From assembly GCA_003242035.1 (NCBI GenBank), contig QBMC01000016.1:1-46473 (forward strand): a stretch of 46,473 nt of DNA, written 5' to 3'. Under the pieces are notes generated by a model. The model worked only from the letters and a program-made list of their open reading frames with translations, was not told where the DNA came from and did not search any database. Positions 16,285-24,878 of the stretch are shown here, in pieces (positions within the stretch are counted from its first letter, which is position 1; every line of letters begins with the position of its first letter). A program made the position numbers and the translations under genes. Origin of the DNA: Nodosilinea foveolarum. Lineage in GTDB: Bacteria; Cyanobacteriota; Cyanobacteriia; Phormidesmidales; Phormidesmidaceae.

Positions 16285-19248
16285 TTATTCCACACTTGGC
16301 AACAGAACATCCTCTGCACCCTCAGGCGTGTCTAAATCTCGTAAAATAGCCGGACTGCTGCGCTCAGGCTGCCTAAAGATTGCCTGCAACGCCTGATCGA
16401 GTGAAGTGGCCATTGCAATTTTGTTCTTATAGGCCACAATCACTCGCGCCAAAATTGGCAATCTGTTCTGATCGGCTTCTAAATACAGCGGCTCTACATA
16501 CAGCAGCGAATTTTCTATCGGAATCACCAGCAAATTCCCCTGATTCGCACTCGATCCTTGGGTATCCCAAAGCGAAATTCTCTGAGAGATTTCTGGATCT
16601 TGGTTAATTCTCGCCTCAATTTGCTCTGGGCCAAACACCAACTCTTGCTTCGGAAACTGGTAGAGCAACTGACGCCCATACTGCTCGCCATCGGAACGCG
16701 CCGCTAGCCAAGCAATTAAATTATTCCGCTGGGCGGGCGTAAACGGACGCAGCAGCACAAACTCACTCGCATCCTCCCCTGGCAATTCCATAATGAGATA
16801 ATAGGGTTCCACAACTTGTTGTTCGTTCGCATAGATCTCATTGGGCGCTCGCCACTGGTCTTCTCGGTTGTAGAACACCTGCGGGTCGGTCATGTGGTAG
16901 GTGAGCAGATGGTTCGACTGCACGGTGGAAAAGTCCAACGGATAGCGAATATGCGCCAACAAATTAGGCGGCATGTCCGTCAATGGTTTGAACAAATTAG
17001 GAAAAATTTGCGCCCAGGTGCGAATAATCGGATCGCTAGGGTCGGCAATATAAAAGTGAACCGCGCCGTTGTAAGCATCAACTACAACTTTTACAGAGTT
17101 GCGCACATAGTTAAAGCTGTCTTCCATCGGGTCGGAATAAGGGTAGCGATCGCTCGTCGTATAAGCATCTACCATCCAGTACATGTAGTTGTCGCCCGAC
17201 TCCACTTTGGGCGGGCCATAAGCCCCTTGCGCATCCGCAACCACTAAATATGGATCTTCATCAAACTGCAAAAACGGCGCAATCTGCCGCAATCTTTGCT
17301 TGATGTTGCGCCGGTACATCAACTGCGTATCCGGCGTAAAATTGTTCGTCAGCAGCATTTTCCAATCGCCTAAATGCTTCGCAAACAGCAGCCGCTTCCA
17401 AAAGGCTTCAATCCTAATGCCGCCACTCCCATCGTAAGTGTTGTATACGTTGTCGCTACCCTCTGGATAATCCAGCTCTTTCACCCCAGTGTTCGTCATC
17501 ACGTAGGTATTCGTCAGCTCGCCAAAATAAAGCCGGGGCTTGTTGATTGGAATGGATCGACGCACGGCTGGATTGCTCGCATTATGCGCAATATCTTTAA
17601 TAAAGTAATCTGGCAATCCGCCCGCGCTAGCTGTGTTCACCGGACTCATCGTAAATCCATAGCCATGCGTATAGATCAGATGCTCGTTTACCCAAGTTTG
17701 CGCTGCCGCTGGCACCTGCTCGTAGTCCAGTTCCCTAGCCGAAATCAGCACCTGACGGCGGTCTAGCTCACCCGGCTCCGTTCCTTGCAATGTATAGCGA
17801 TCAACATCAGCGTCCGCAAACTCGTAATACAGTCGAATCTGCTGTAGCTGCCTGTTCGACTCTAGCAAAGGCCGCTTATCCCACAGGCGGATATTGCGAA
17901 TCGTCAGCTCATTCTCTTCCAGGTCTGCGGCAGTCAGCGTACCGCGCGGATCAAAATCTCGCGTCTCAATATCAGTCAGGCCAAAAGCCGCTCGCGAAAA
18001 GGCAATCGTCCGCTCAATATAAGGAATTTCTCTGAGCAATTCGTTGGGCTGTACCACCAGTCGCTGCACCAGCCAGGGCGCTAGCGTATTGCCCAACAGC
18101 GCAAACAGCAGATACAGCGAAAGGGCAATCACGACGGCTCTCGCTCTGAGTATGCGCTTTTGCGGCATAAAATGGGGCCATCTAGCAGTCCGCCAAAGCA
18201 GCGCTAAAGCCAGCGCTAGCGAAATAATGCTGAGCGCCAGGTTCACTGGTAAATTAATATGAACATCGGTAAAGCTAGCGCCATAGCTAACGCCCTGCGG
18301 CGAATACAGCAGCTCGTAGCGACCGAGCCAATGACCCAGCGCGGTCACCCCTAGCAGCCCCGCCGCCAGTGAATACAAATGGCGCTGCTGTGCACCCGAA
18401 AAGCCCGAAAATCGGCCCTGACTCAGCGTATTGCCTGCCAGCAAATATTCCAGCGCCGAGGCCGCCAGCAGAAATAGCAGCGTTCCAGACAGCCAAATCT
18501 CTAGCAGCTCCCAGAGCGGCAGGCGGAAGATGTAGAAGCTTAAGTCTTCGCCAAACACCGGATCGACCTGATCGAACAGGGTGGGATTGAAGGCGGGGAT
18601 AATTCGCGTCCATTCTTCGGCGGCGATAATGCCAAAGCTGACGCTCAGCGCCACTGCGCCCAGTCGGATTAGGGTTTTGGGAAAGGCTAACATGGCGATC
18701 GCACTCGCCACCACCAGCCCCAGCTCTATCGGCTGCTTAACTAGCCGCTGCAACAGCAGCCAATTGTTATGAAAATTCAGTCCCAGCGGCACCGGAATCG
18801 GCGCTCGCAGCAGCCGCATCTCAATTACGGCCAGCTCAACGTGATATAGCAGCGCGCCGCCGACTACCATGCCTAGCCCCAGCGCCAGTGGCAGCAGCAA
18901 ACGCAGCCCCAGTCCCGCCCGCAGGTTCGACTGATTGGGCAGCAAGCAGCTCTCGTTGAACTCAAAGCGCTTTTCAACGTTCAAATTGAACAGCGCAAAG
19001 ATCAAGCTAGCCGCAAAGATAGAGAATCCTAAACCGAGCTGAGCGACGGAGCGCAACCGAAACTCGCGAGCAAAGTCTAGCTCCGCAAACCACAGACTCT
19101 CTGCCCAGTAGTACGTCGCCACGTAAGCCGAGATCAAAATGAAGACCGCGCCGATCAGCCAGGAAGACCCGCTGGGTGATCGCACCCACTCAAAAAACCG
19201 ACTGCCCGGATAGCGAACCCGTTCGTAGCGCTCCTCAATTCTAGCCAT
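16285..19248 (-). CDS. UPF0182 family large membrane protein
   Basis: A 987-residue UPF0182 protein. The N-terminal third has about seven hydrophobic helices beginning near residue 29 (SWLIGAVFILISAYVATYYW). The remainder is a large, probably extracytoplasmic, soluble region with family segments such as YTHGYGFTMSPVN, DYFIKDI, PRLYFGELTNTYV and a W/Y-rich DNYMYWMVDAYTTSDRYPY. Function is unknown although the family is widespread in cyanobacteria and actinobacteria. The ATG at 19248 is preceded by AGGTGATTG, a good ribosome site; the upstream in-frame TTG is unnecessary. It follows maf by 50 bp on the same strand. Confidence 0.92.
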   Translation of the reverse strand: MARIEERYERVRYPGSRFFEWVRSPSGSSWLIGAVFILISAYVATYYWAESLWFAELDFAREFRLRSVAQLGLGFSIFAASLIFALFNLNVEKRFEFNESCLLPNQSNLRAGLGLRLLLPLALGLGMVVGGALLYHVELAVIEMRLLRAPIPVPLGLNFHNNWLLLQRLVKQPIELGLVVASAIAMLAFPKTLIRLGAVALSVSFGIIAAEEWTRIIPAFNPTLFDQVDPVFGEDLSFYIFRLPLWELLEIWLSGTLLFLLAASALEYLLAGNTLSQGRFSGFSGAQQRHLYSLAAGLLGVTALGHWLGRYELLYSPQGVSYGASFTDVHINLPVNLALSIISLALALALLWRTARWPHFMPQKRILRARAVVIALSLYLLFALLGNTLAPWLVQRLVVQPNELLREIPYIERTIAFSRAAFGLTDIETRDFDPRGTLTAADLEENELTIRNIRLWDKRPLLESNRQLQQIRLYYEFADADVDRYTLQGTEPGELDRRQVLISARELDYEQVPAAAQTWVNEHLIYTHGYGFTMSPVNTASAGGLPDYFIKDIAHNASNPAVRRSIPINKPRLYFGELTNTYVMTNTGVKELDYPEGSDNVYNTYDGSGGIRIEAFWKRLLFAKHLGDWKMLLTNNFTPDTQLMYRRNIKQRLRQIAPFLQFDEDPYLVVADAQGAYGPPKVESGDNYMYWMVDAYTTSDRYPYSDPMEDSFNYVRNSVKVVVDAYNGAVHFYIADPSDPIIRTWAQIFPNLFKPLTDMPPNLLAHIRYPLDFSTVQSNHLLTYHMTDPQVFYNREDQWRAPNEIYANEQQVVEPYYLIMELPGEDASEFVLLRPFTPAQRNNLIAWLAARSDGEQYGRQLLYQFPKQELVFGPEQIEARINQDPEISQRISLWDTQGSSANQGNLLVIPIENSLLYVEPLYLEADQNRLPILARVIVAYKNKIAMATSLDQALQAIFRQPERSSPAILRDLDTPEGAEDVLLPSVE

Positions 19249-19298
19249 CAATCACCTGGTTGGATTAGCCGACAATCATTGGCCGACAAAGCACAAGT

Positions 19299-19892
19299 CT
19301 AGCGCCCCCAAAAATCAATGGCGCGATAGCCCAGCTCCGCCATCATGTGTCTTAACGTTGGCAGGCTTAGGCCCACCACGTTAGTGTGACAACCTTCGAT
19401 TTTTTCAACAAACAAACTGCCCTTACCATCCGTCGCAAACGCGCCCGCGCACTGCATCGGCTCGCCCGTGGCAATATACGCCTCAATTTCTGTATCAGAC
19501 AGATTGGCAAAGAATACGCGCGTCATTTTGGAGCGCAGCAAGGCGGGTTTTCCCGGTGCAATCAAGGCATAGCCGGTATGCAGTTCGCCGCTACCCCCTC
19601 GCATTTCTCTCCAGCGGGCGATCGCCTCCGCCTCACTTTCCGGCTTCCCGTAAATGACGCCATTAATCGCCAGCACCGAATCGCAGCCCAGCACCAGCGC
19701 ATTCGGAAACTGCGGCGCAACCATCTCCGCCTTGCCCTTTGCTAGCACCTGCACTAGCTCAGACGGCTCGCGAATAACGACGGCATCTTCATCAAAAGCA
19801 CTCGGGCAAACAAAAGGCTGAATGCCCGCATCTACCAGAAGTTTACGCCGAGCGACCGAAGCCGAAGCCAACACAAATTGAATATCAGCCAT
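19299..19892 (-). CDS. maf: Maf family nucleotide pyrophosphatase
   Basis: A 197-residue Maf/YhdE-type protein that hydrolyses non-canonical or canonical NTPs to NMP and PPi. Diagnostic residues are the N-terminal [12 protein letters not shown] (8-19), FDEDAV, KAEMVA and [17 protein letters not shown]. The C-terminal [12 protein letters not shown] holds the conserved V-G-L-P pattern. Length is normal. It sits in a same-strand run with the psbP-like gene upstream (64 bp) and UPF0182 downstream (50 bp). Confidence 0.93.
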   Translation of the reverse strand: MADIQFVLASASVARRKLLVDAGIQPFVCPSAFDEDAVVIREPSELVQVLAKGKAEMVAPQFPNALVLGCDSVLAINGVIYGKPESEAEAIARWREMRGGSGELHTGYALIAPGKPALLRSKMTRVFFANLSDTEIEAYIATGEPMQCAGAFATDGKGSLFVEKIEGCHTNVVGLSLPTLRHMMAELGYRAIDFWGR

Positions 19893-19956
19893 AGAGTCAA
19901 AAAGTCTTGAAAAGGTGAAAAATAGAAGGACTGATACTAAAGTCTAATGCACAGAA

Positions 19957-20505
19957 CTAATACACCGAGAAAGAAGCCACCGTCTGCTTCATCGTGTCCT
20001 TCAGCGTCTTCCATCTATTCTCAGGAATTGAAGCATTAAACGTATAGAGCTGACCGCGTCGCACAATGACGCTGGCCAAATCGTGACGCAGCCCCGAAGG
20101 TAAATCTGCCACATACTCCAAAATGTAATAGAGCTTATCGCCCGCCTCAAACGACTGCGCGTTTACCAGCTCCACGTTCACATCATCCGGCGCGAGCGAC
20201 GTAATGCTTTTAGAAAGCTTATAGCCCACTTCCGAAGGCGTCCCCAAATCTGGCAGCGTCTTATCGCCAGAAACCGGACTAATCACCACGCTAACGTTCT
20301 CGCTAGTCTTAATAATGTCGTGAAACACCGTCTGCGGCCCGTTAGGCGTCTTGGGCACATTTGCCGCCACCCACCCGGTCGGATACTTAAACTCGTAGCC
20401 TTCATAGCTATCCGCATAAGACTCCAAGCTGGCGATACTCGTAGAGCAGCTTTGCAAACCCAGCGCCAGCACAACTAATAGCAACGCAGCCAATCGCTTC
20501 AACAT
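19957..20505 (-). CDS. PsbP-related lipoprotein (CyanoP-like)
   Basis: A 182-residue PsbP-fold protein. The N terminus is a lipoprotein signal with a hydrophobic core and lipobox LQSC, giving lipidated Cys20. The mature part has GYEFKYPTGWVAANV and SVVISPVSGDKTLPDLGTP, typical of cyanobacterial PsbP. CyanoP sits on the lumenal side of the thylakoid and helps photosystem II assembly; other PsbP paralogues have unclear roles, so I do not assign a specific member. It is probably the first gene of the run with maf and UPF0182. Confidence 0.88.
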   Translation of the reverse strand: MLKRLAALLLVVLALGLQSCSTSIASLESYADSYEGYEFKYPTGWVAANVPKTPNGPQTVFHDIIKTSENVSVVISPVSGDKTLPDLGTPSEVGYKLSKSITSLAPDDVNVELVNAQSFEAGDKLYYILEYVADLPSGLRHDLASVIVRRGQLYTFNASIPENRWKTLKDTMKQTVASFSVY

Positions 20506-20724
20506 CTTTCTAATCCCTATATCCAGAGCTGCTTCAATTGTGCCACGAGGCGGTAAATCGCAGAAACGCTGGTCGCAAAAGTATATTTCGAAAGCTAACG
20601 GAAGGACTGGAAATCCAGTTGCCTAATCGTTTGGCTAGGCAGTACTTGCCCATATCGGCGATGCGATCGCCCGCCCCATTGACCAAAATAAAGAAACACA
20701 GCGCCACATCGCGCAAGCTAGCCA

Positions 20725-20910
20725 CTAGGCGCAGGCGACATTGACGAACTCACTCAAATTGTAGAAACTCTTCCATCTGGAGAGAGTCTTCCTTTTCTCT
20801 TGATAATTGGCAGCAACTTAGAGGACAGCAAGCTTTTAGTTCAAATATTACAGGCTCGGCTACTCAGCACTGGGCTAGTGAGTCTTTTACCGATGACCGT
20901 ATTGCTATAA
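20725..20910 (+). pseudogene. Degraded CheB-type methylesterase N-terminal fragment
   Basis: In the plus frame after a stop at 20719-20721 the sequence reads GAGDIDELTQIVETLP, then LPFLLIIGSNLEDSKLLVQI and LQARL, and stops at 20910. This follows the CheB catalytic-domain start, normally G-[AT]-S-A-G-G-x-x-A-L-x-x-x-L-x-x-LP followed by a beta strand and HLxPxxxSxLxxxL. There is no start codon, the Ser of the G-x-S-A-G-G motif is gone, and the rest of the domain is missing. I read it as a relic. The match is by eye and remote. Confidence 0.4.
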
Positions 20911-20921
20911 AAACAACTCAC

Positions 20922-20958
20922 TAAAAAGGCGAAGTCACCTCTAAAAGGCAGCTCCGCC
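20922..20958 (-). terminator. Intrinsic terminator of the first DUF2382 gene
   Basis: On the minus strand a roughly 13 bp stem (GGCGGAGCTGCCT with AGGTGACTTCGCC, one mismatch and G-U pairs, loop about 5) is followed by TTTTT. It lies about 50 bases past the stop at 21005. Confidence 0.75.
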
Positions 20959-21004
20959 ATACGCTAATTATAAAGCTAACAACAAGTGCTAACTACTAGA
21001 ACGT

Positions 21005-21892
21005 TTATCGCTTGTCCACAACATCAGCAGCGCCATCGCCATCAATGTCTAGCTCTTCGCGACGCACCGTTTCTTGCGTTCGCGCAACTTCCTGGCTAGT
21101 CTCCTTACGAACATTCACCTCTTCGCGCACAAACGCTTCTTTACGAACGTTTGCTTGCTCTTCAAAGACTTCCACGTTGGCCACTTCACCATCTTCAAAA
21201 ACATGGTCGCCCACCACACCCGCAGTAGTTGTTCCTGGAGCCGAACGCTCAATAACCACACGTTCTTTCTCTAAAGGCACCGAGACTTCAGCCGTCTGAG
21301 ACTCAACGTGCTTGCCTACTCTGACGCTGCCTGCACGAACCCGATCTTTATCCGCAACCAATCGCTCTTCATAAAGGCGAATAGGCTGATTCTCATCGGT
21401 TCTGTCCATCGCGTACAAATCAGCATCGTGCGTGTCATAGTCATAAGTATCTGCCGTATAGCCACTGACTGCCGCACTTGTACCTACTGCCGCACTTGTA
21501 CCCACAGCCGCGCTTTGGCCAACTCTGTTCTCACGATAGACGCCGCGAACTCTCTCTTCGTAGTCGTGATCGACCGACGCTGAACCATCGTACTTAGGCA
21601 GGTTCTCTACCTGGTCTTTCGTCAGACCTTCTACGTATACGCGCTGTTGAGAATTATCGAAGCGAGCCGCACCGATAGGTAGCAACACTTTCTTACCAAA
21701 AATCCAGCCACCCGTGTCAACAATCAAGTAGCGAAACTGACCAGTCGTATCGTCGAATAGTCCATCTTCTACAGAACCGACCTTGTCATCGCCGTTAGCA
21801 TATACGCTGTAGTCGTCAATGTGACTAAGGCTGTTGTCACTAAACTGATTGCGATAGTCGGGATAGGTTTCTTTGAGACTAACAAGTGCCAT
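21005..21892 (-). CDS. PRC-barrel plus DUF2382 (YsnF/AvaK-type) protein, copy A
   Basis: A 295-residue protein with an N-terminal PRC-barrel (KVGSVEDGLFDDTTGQFRYL, then VLLPIGAARFD). A C-terminal DUF2382 domain follows (PIRLYEERLVADKDRVRAGS, then RVVIERS, then EEVNVRKETSQEVARTQETV). The family is associated with general stress proteins; its biochemical role is unsettled. The linker (130-150) has tandem AAVGTS repeats from an 18 bp DNA repeat at 21468-21518. The tail is DIDGDGAADVVDKR, a DxDxDG calcium-loop-like motif. AAGGAG lies ten bases before the ATG, a strong ribosome site. It shares strand with the four-helix protein gene at 22219 and has a paralogue at 23201. Confidence 0.9.
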   Translation of the reverse strand: MALVSLKETYPDYRNQFSDNSLSHIDDYSVYANGDDKVGSVEDGLFDDTTGQFRYLIVDTGGWIFGKKVLLPIGAARFDNSQQRVYVEGLTKDQVENLPKYDGSASVDHDYEERVRGVYRENRVGQSAAVGTSAAVGTSAAVSGYTADTYDYDTHDADLYAMDRTDENQPIRLYEERLVADKDRVRAGSVRVGKHVESQTAEVSVPLEKERVVIERSAPGTTTAGVVGDHVFEDGEVANVEVFEEQANVRKEAFVREEVNVRKETSQEVARTQETVRREELDIDGDGAADVVDKR

Positions 21893-22100
21893 AAATGGGT
21901 GACTCCTTAAATGTGTATGGATTTGCTGGCTCGATTGATTAGTTGCTCGAACCCCAATAACTACATAGTAAGAAATTTGACAGAAAAAACCATTAGACGA
22001 TAGAGAGACTTAAAGGTAATAACAACTACCTAAATGGAAACAGGTTAGCCTCATCGAAAGATATGAAGAAACTAAACAACTTTAGCGAGAAGCCTCAAAG

Positions 22101-22136
22101 AAGGAGGAGATACCTTTACTTCAGTATCTCCTCCTT
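22101..22136. terminator. Perfect 13 bp hairpin, candidate terminator
   Basis: AAGGAGGAGATAC (22101-22113) pairs perfectly with GTATCTCCTCCTT (22124-22136) over a 10-base loop, about 80 bases past the stop of the four-helix protein gene (minus strand). No strong T tract follows on either strand immediately, so it may be a processing or attenuation hairpin between the two stress genes. The arm contains a Shine-Dalgarno-like GGAGGAG. A lesser TCGATC/GATCGA hairpin lies at 22180-22200. Confidence 0.55.
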
Positions 22137-22218
22137 GCAGCGTATTCTTTTTAGACTTAGTTCTCACTAATCCATGCAATCGATCCCCTCAAAAGATCGA
22201 CTGCTTCAGCCAGAGATG

Positions 22219-22857
22219 CTATCGAACAACAACCGCTCTAGGCTTCTTAGCACCCACAGTAGCGCCAACTAAAGCAGCTACTAAGGCAAGCAGCGAGCCA
22301 ACCAAGAAGGCGAGACCACCCTTGGCCGCAGCAGATGCCGCATTCTCTGCCTGCTGTGCCGTGACATTAGGGATAGCTTGGTTTAACTCAGCTTGAGTAT
22401 CTGGAACAGAAGCACCCGTCGCTTGCTCTACTTGAGTAACGGCTGGGCCAGCGTTAGAAGCAAGTACGCCAAACACGCCAGAAACACCGCTAGTGAGTAA
22501 GAAACCACTCAGCACCAGAGTTGTCGCCCACATGACAATGGCGTTGAGCATAGAGGTCTTACTGTTCATTGGCCCGCAGGAAGACGCCATCGTCAAACCG
22601 CCCAAAAACAGTGCAACTAGTAAGCTAATAATCGCGCCGATGCCAATTCCTGTCCCAATGGCTCTAGCGCTAGCATCTCCCGCTGCAAAAACACCAATTG
22701 AAGCGATCAGGGCGCTTAGCATTAGTTGAGAAATAATCGCAACAACAATGCCCGCAAAAATTGGCCCCCAGCGGACAGTATCGTGGTAGTCCACTATGGG
22801 TGTTGTCGTTGTTTGCACTGGGCGAACATCCATGTCGGCTCTTTCGCTATAGGCCAT
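22219..22857 (-). CDS. Four-helix membrane protein of unknown function
   Basis: A 212-residue protein with about four transmembrane helices: near 30-58 (opening RWGPIFAGIVVAIISQLMLS), 66-90, 103-132 and 183-207. A polar Gln/Ala-rich loop (PAVTQVEQATGASVPDTQAE) lies between helices 3 and 4. The WGPIFAG start resembles small membrane proteins annotated as YrzE-like permeases, but I cannot assign a function. AAGGAG seven bases before the ATG predicts strong translation, as for the neighbouring DUF2382 gene. It lies between the two DUF2382 genes, which suggests a shared stress role by inference. Confidence 0.8.
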   Translation of the reverse strand: MAYSERADMDVRPVQTTTTPIVDYHDTVRWGPIFAGIVVAIISQLMLSALIASIGVFAAGDASARAIGTGIGIGAIISLLVALFLGGLTMASSCGPMNSKTSMLNAIVMWATTLVLSGFLLTSGVSGVFGVLASNAGPAVTQVEQATGASVPDTQAELNQAIPNVTAQQAENAASAAAKGGLAFLVGSLLALVAALVGATVGAKKPRAVVVR

Positions 22858-23200
22858 AATTCAGCTCCTTGATAATCGTATTTTTTCCACAATACACACT
22901 AATGCAGGCTGGACAGTACCAGAAAACACCAAAATCGGTCTTTGTGCGAATGTCTCCACACTCTACGCAATTGTTACACAGCTAGAGCCTGCCAAAAGGC
23001 AGATACGTAGTTACATTTGGGAAGATTTTTCTAGCAAACCTTAATAAATAATAGAGAAAGGTATAGAGCTTTGAAGAGACGTTGCTCAAAACTCCCTCTA
23101 AATAACTCAGCGCTGCTCAAAAATCACTCCTCTCGACGGACAAGAATAGTAGATCGGCTGATTCACTATACCTAATACTTCTTGTTCTGAGCCAACCACG
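22858..23200. promoter_or_regulatory. Divergent promoter region between stress-type genes
   Basis: This 343 bp AT-rich spacer sits between the four-helix protein (minus) and DUF2382 copy B (plus). Candidate plus-strand -10 boxes are TATAGA near 23061 and TATACCTAATAC near 23168. No palindromic operator or credible ORF stands out. Confidence 0.4.
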
Positions 23201-24055
23201 ATGACTTTATATAAAATTAGCGATCGCTACCCCAACTACCGCGACGTTTACTTTAACGGCAACGATATCAAAGGTATGACCGTGCGTAGTGGCGAAGACG
23301 CTAAGGTAGGTACAGTCAAAGATATCTTTATAGATGACGAGAATCACGTTCAGTTTTTAGTTGTCGATACGGGTAGATCGCAGGTTCTATTACCTATTGG
23401 CCGATGCACAAGTAATTTTGAGCAAAACACGGTGTATGTGCGATCGCTCAACAAAGAAGAGTTTAAGAATTTGCAGCCCTATAGCGACGCTGGCGAACGC
23501 TACACCAGACAAGAATTTTCGGTGGAGCAATCTATGGCGGTAGAGGACTCCGCACCCGTAGAGGGGATTGCGTTTGCTAATGTAATGCCCACACAAGCGC
23601 CTGCAAATCCTACTTTCATAGAAGACACACCTGCCCCCAAAGAACGACCCATTCAGCTATACGAAGAGCGCCTAGTCACCCAAAAACAGCGCATCAAAAC
23701 CGGCGAAGTCACAATTTCCAAGCAAACTATCACTGAAACCACCGACACAGACATTCCCATTACCCGAGAAAAAGTCATCATCGAGATTGAGTCTATCTAC
23801 AGCGGCCAAACTCGCGTAGATTTTGGCGACGCCGAAGTCTCGGAAGACGGCACTGTCCGTATGGGTATCTATGAAGAGCAGGCCGAAGTCTGTCGGAGAA
23901 TTGTTCCTTACCAAAATGTTTCCGTTCGCAAAGAAGTGGTCCAAGATATCGTTCGCACTCAGCAAACCGTTCGCAGAGAAGAGCTAGACATTCAAGTAGA
24001 AGGCAACCCGGAGGTAGTGCAGACAGAAAACACCGATCAGACATTAACTAAGTAG
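23201..24055 (+). CDS. PRC-barrel plus DUF2382 protein, copy B
   Basis: A 284-residue paralogue of the 21005-21892 product. The PRC-barrel includes AKVGTVKDIFIDDENHVQFL and SQVLLPIGRC. The DUF2382 part runs PIQLYEERLVTQKQRIKTGE, ITREKVIIEIESI, and RKEVVQDIVRTQQTVRREEL. It lacks both the AAVGTS repeat linker and the DxDGDG tail of copy A. It is divergent from the four-helix protein gene and its stop lies one base from the convergent methyltransferase-like gene's stop codon. Role in stress is inferred from the family. Confidence 0.9.
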   Translation: MTLYKISDRYPNYRDVYFNGNDIKGMTVRSGEDAKVGTVKDIFIDDENHVQFLVVDTGRSQVLLPIGRCTSNFEQNTVYVRSLNKEEFKNLQPYSDAGERYTRQEFSVEQSMAVEDSAPVEGIAFANVMPTQAPANPTFIEDTPAPKERPIQLYEERLVTQKQRIKTGEVTISKQTITETTDTDIPITREKVIIEIESIYSGQTRVDFGDAEVSEDGTVRMGIYEEQAEVCRRIVPYQNVSVRKEVVQDIVRTQQTVRREELDIQVEGNPEVVQTENTDQTLTK

Positions 24056-24056
24056 T

Positions 24057-24806
24057 CTAAGTAGGCTTCTCAAAAAACATTAGATGCTGCTGCGGCAGGC
24101 GGTCATCCGTCTTCACCCAAGATAGCCCTACGCCGGTTAGCTCCTTTTTCACCTGCTTTTGAGACATCTTATGATGCTTTTTAATCAGCACTAGCGGATT
24201 CTCCGCCCGGTACTCTGCTAACACCACCTGAGCGCCCGGTTTTAGTGCCTTCACAATCCCCTTCATCATCTCTCGCGGATAGGCAAACTCGTGATAAGCG
24301 TCGAACATCACCGCCATGTCAATGCTCTCGTCAGGCAAATTCGGATCGCTTTCTGTTCCTAGTACCGTCTCAATATTCGTCACGCCATACTGGTCACACT
24401 CTTTCTCCAGCAAAGCCAGCATCTCTGGCTGCACATCCACCGCCACAACTTTTCCATCTTCTACATACCGAGCCATCTGAAAGCTGATATATCCTAGCCC
24501 TGCGCCAATATCTGCAACAACATAGTCTTTGTTCAGCAGCAGCGCGTCCACCGCCATATCCGAGCGTTCCTCAGTCGCCCGACTCGGCCTAGCCAACCAG
24601 TTCGCGCCCTGATAGCCCATCACGTTAGCAATTTCGCGCCCGTAGTAGACTTTGCCAATGCCGTCAGCGCTAGGACTTTTTAAACTGTAAGCGCCGTCTG
24701 GAGGAGAGGCTGTCGCGGTGCAGCCTGTCGCGATTAACAAAACCAGGCTCAGGCATAGAATCCGGGCCGCCCACTGACGTAAAAGCATTGAAATGGAACG
24801 AACCAT
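24057..24806 (-). CDS. Methyltransferase-fold protein with lipoprotein signal
   Basis: A 249-residue protein with a class I SAM-methyltransferase domain: VADIGAGLGYISFQMARYV (motif I) and a following acidic VVAVDVQPEML. DMAVMFDAYHEFAYP and LKPGAQVVLAEYRAENPL then match later motifs. The N terminus is a signal sequence with lipobox IATGC, giving lipidated Cys29, so the domain should be exported and membrane-tethered, which is unusual for a SAM enzyme. The methyl acceptor is unknown. Its 3' end abuts DUF2382 copy B (convergent). Confidence 0.82.
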   Translation of the reverse strand: MVRSISMLLRQWAARILCLSLVLLIATGCTATASPPDGAYSLKSPSADGIGKVYYGREIANVMGYQGANWLARPSRATEERSDMAVDALLLNKDYVVADIGAGLGYISFQMARYVEDGKVVAVDVQPEMLALLEKECDQYGVTNIETVLGTESDPNLPDESIDMAVMFDAYHEFAYPREMMKGIVKALKPGAQVVLAEYRAENPLVLIKKHHKMSQKQVKKELTGVGLSWVKTDDRLPQQHLMFFEKPT

Positions 24807-24878
24807 AAGAAATCAAAATTGCGTATTTGTTCTCCTATTGTGCGTTATTTTAGGCTCACACATTCAGGCAGTATTTGC

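Noticed and set aside
22101-22136. Strong intrinsic terminator call on one strand
   Set aside because: The stem is perfect but neither flank has a proper T tract, so strand and function were left open.
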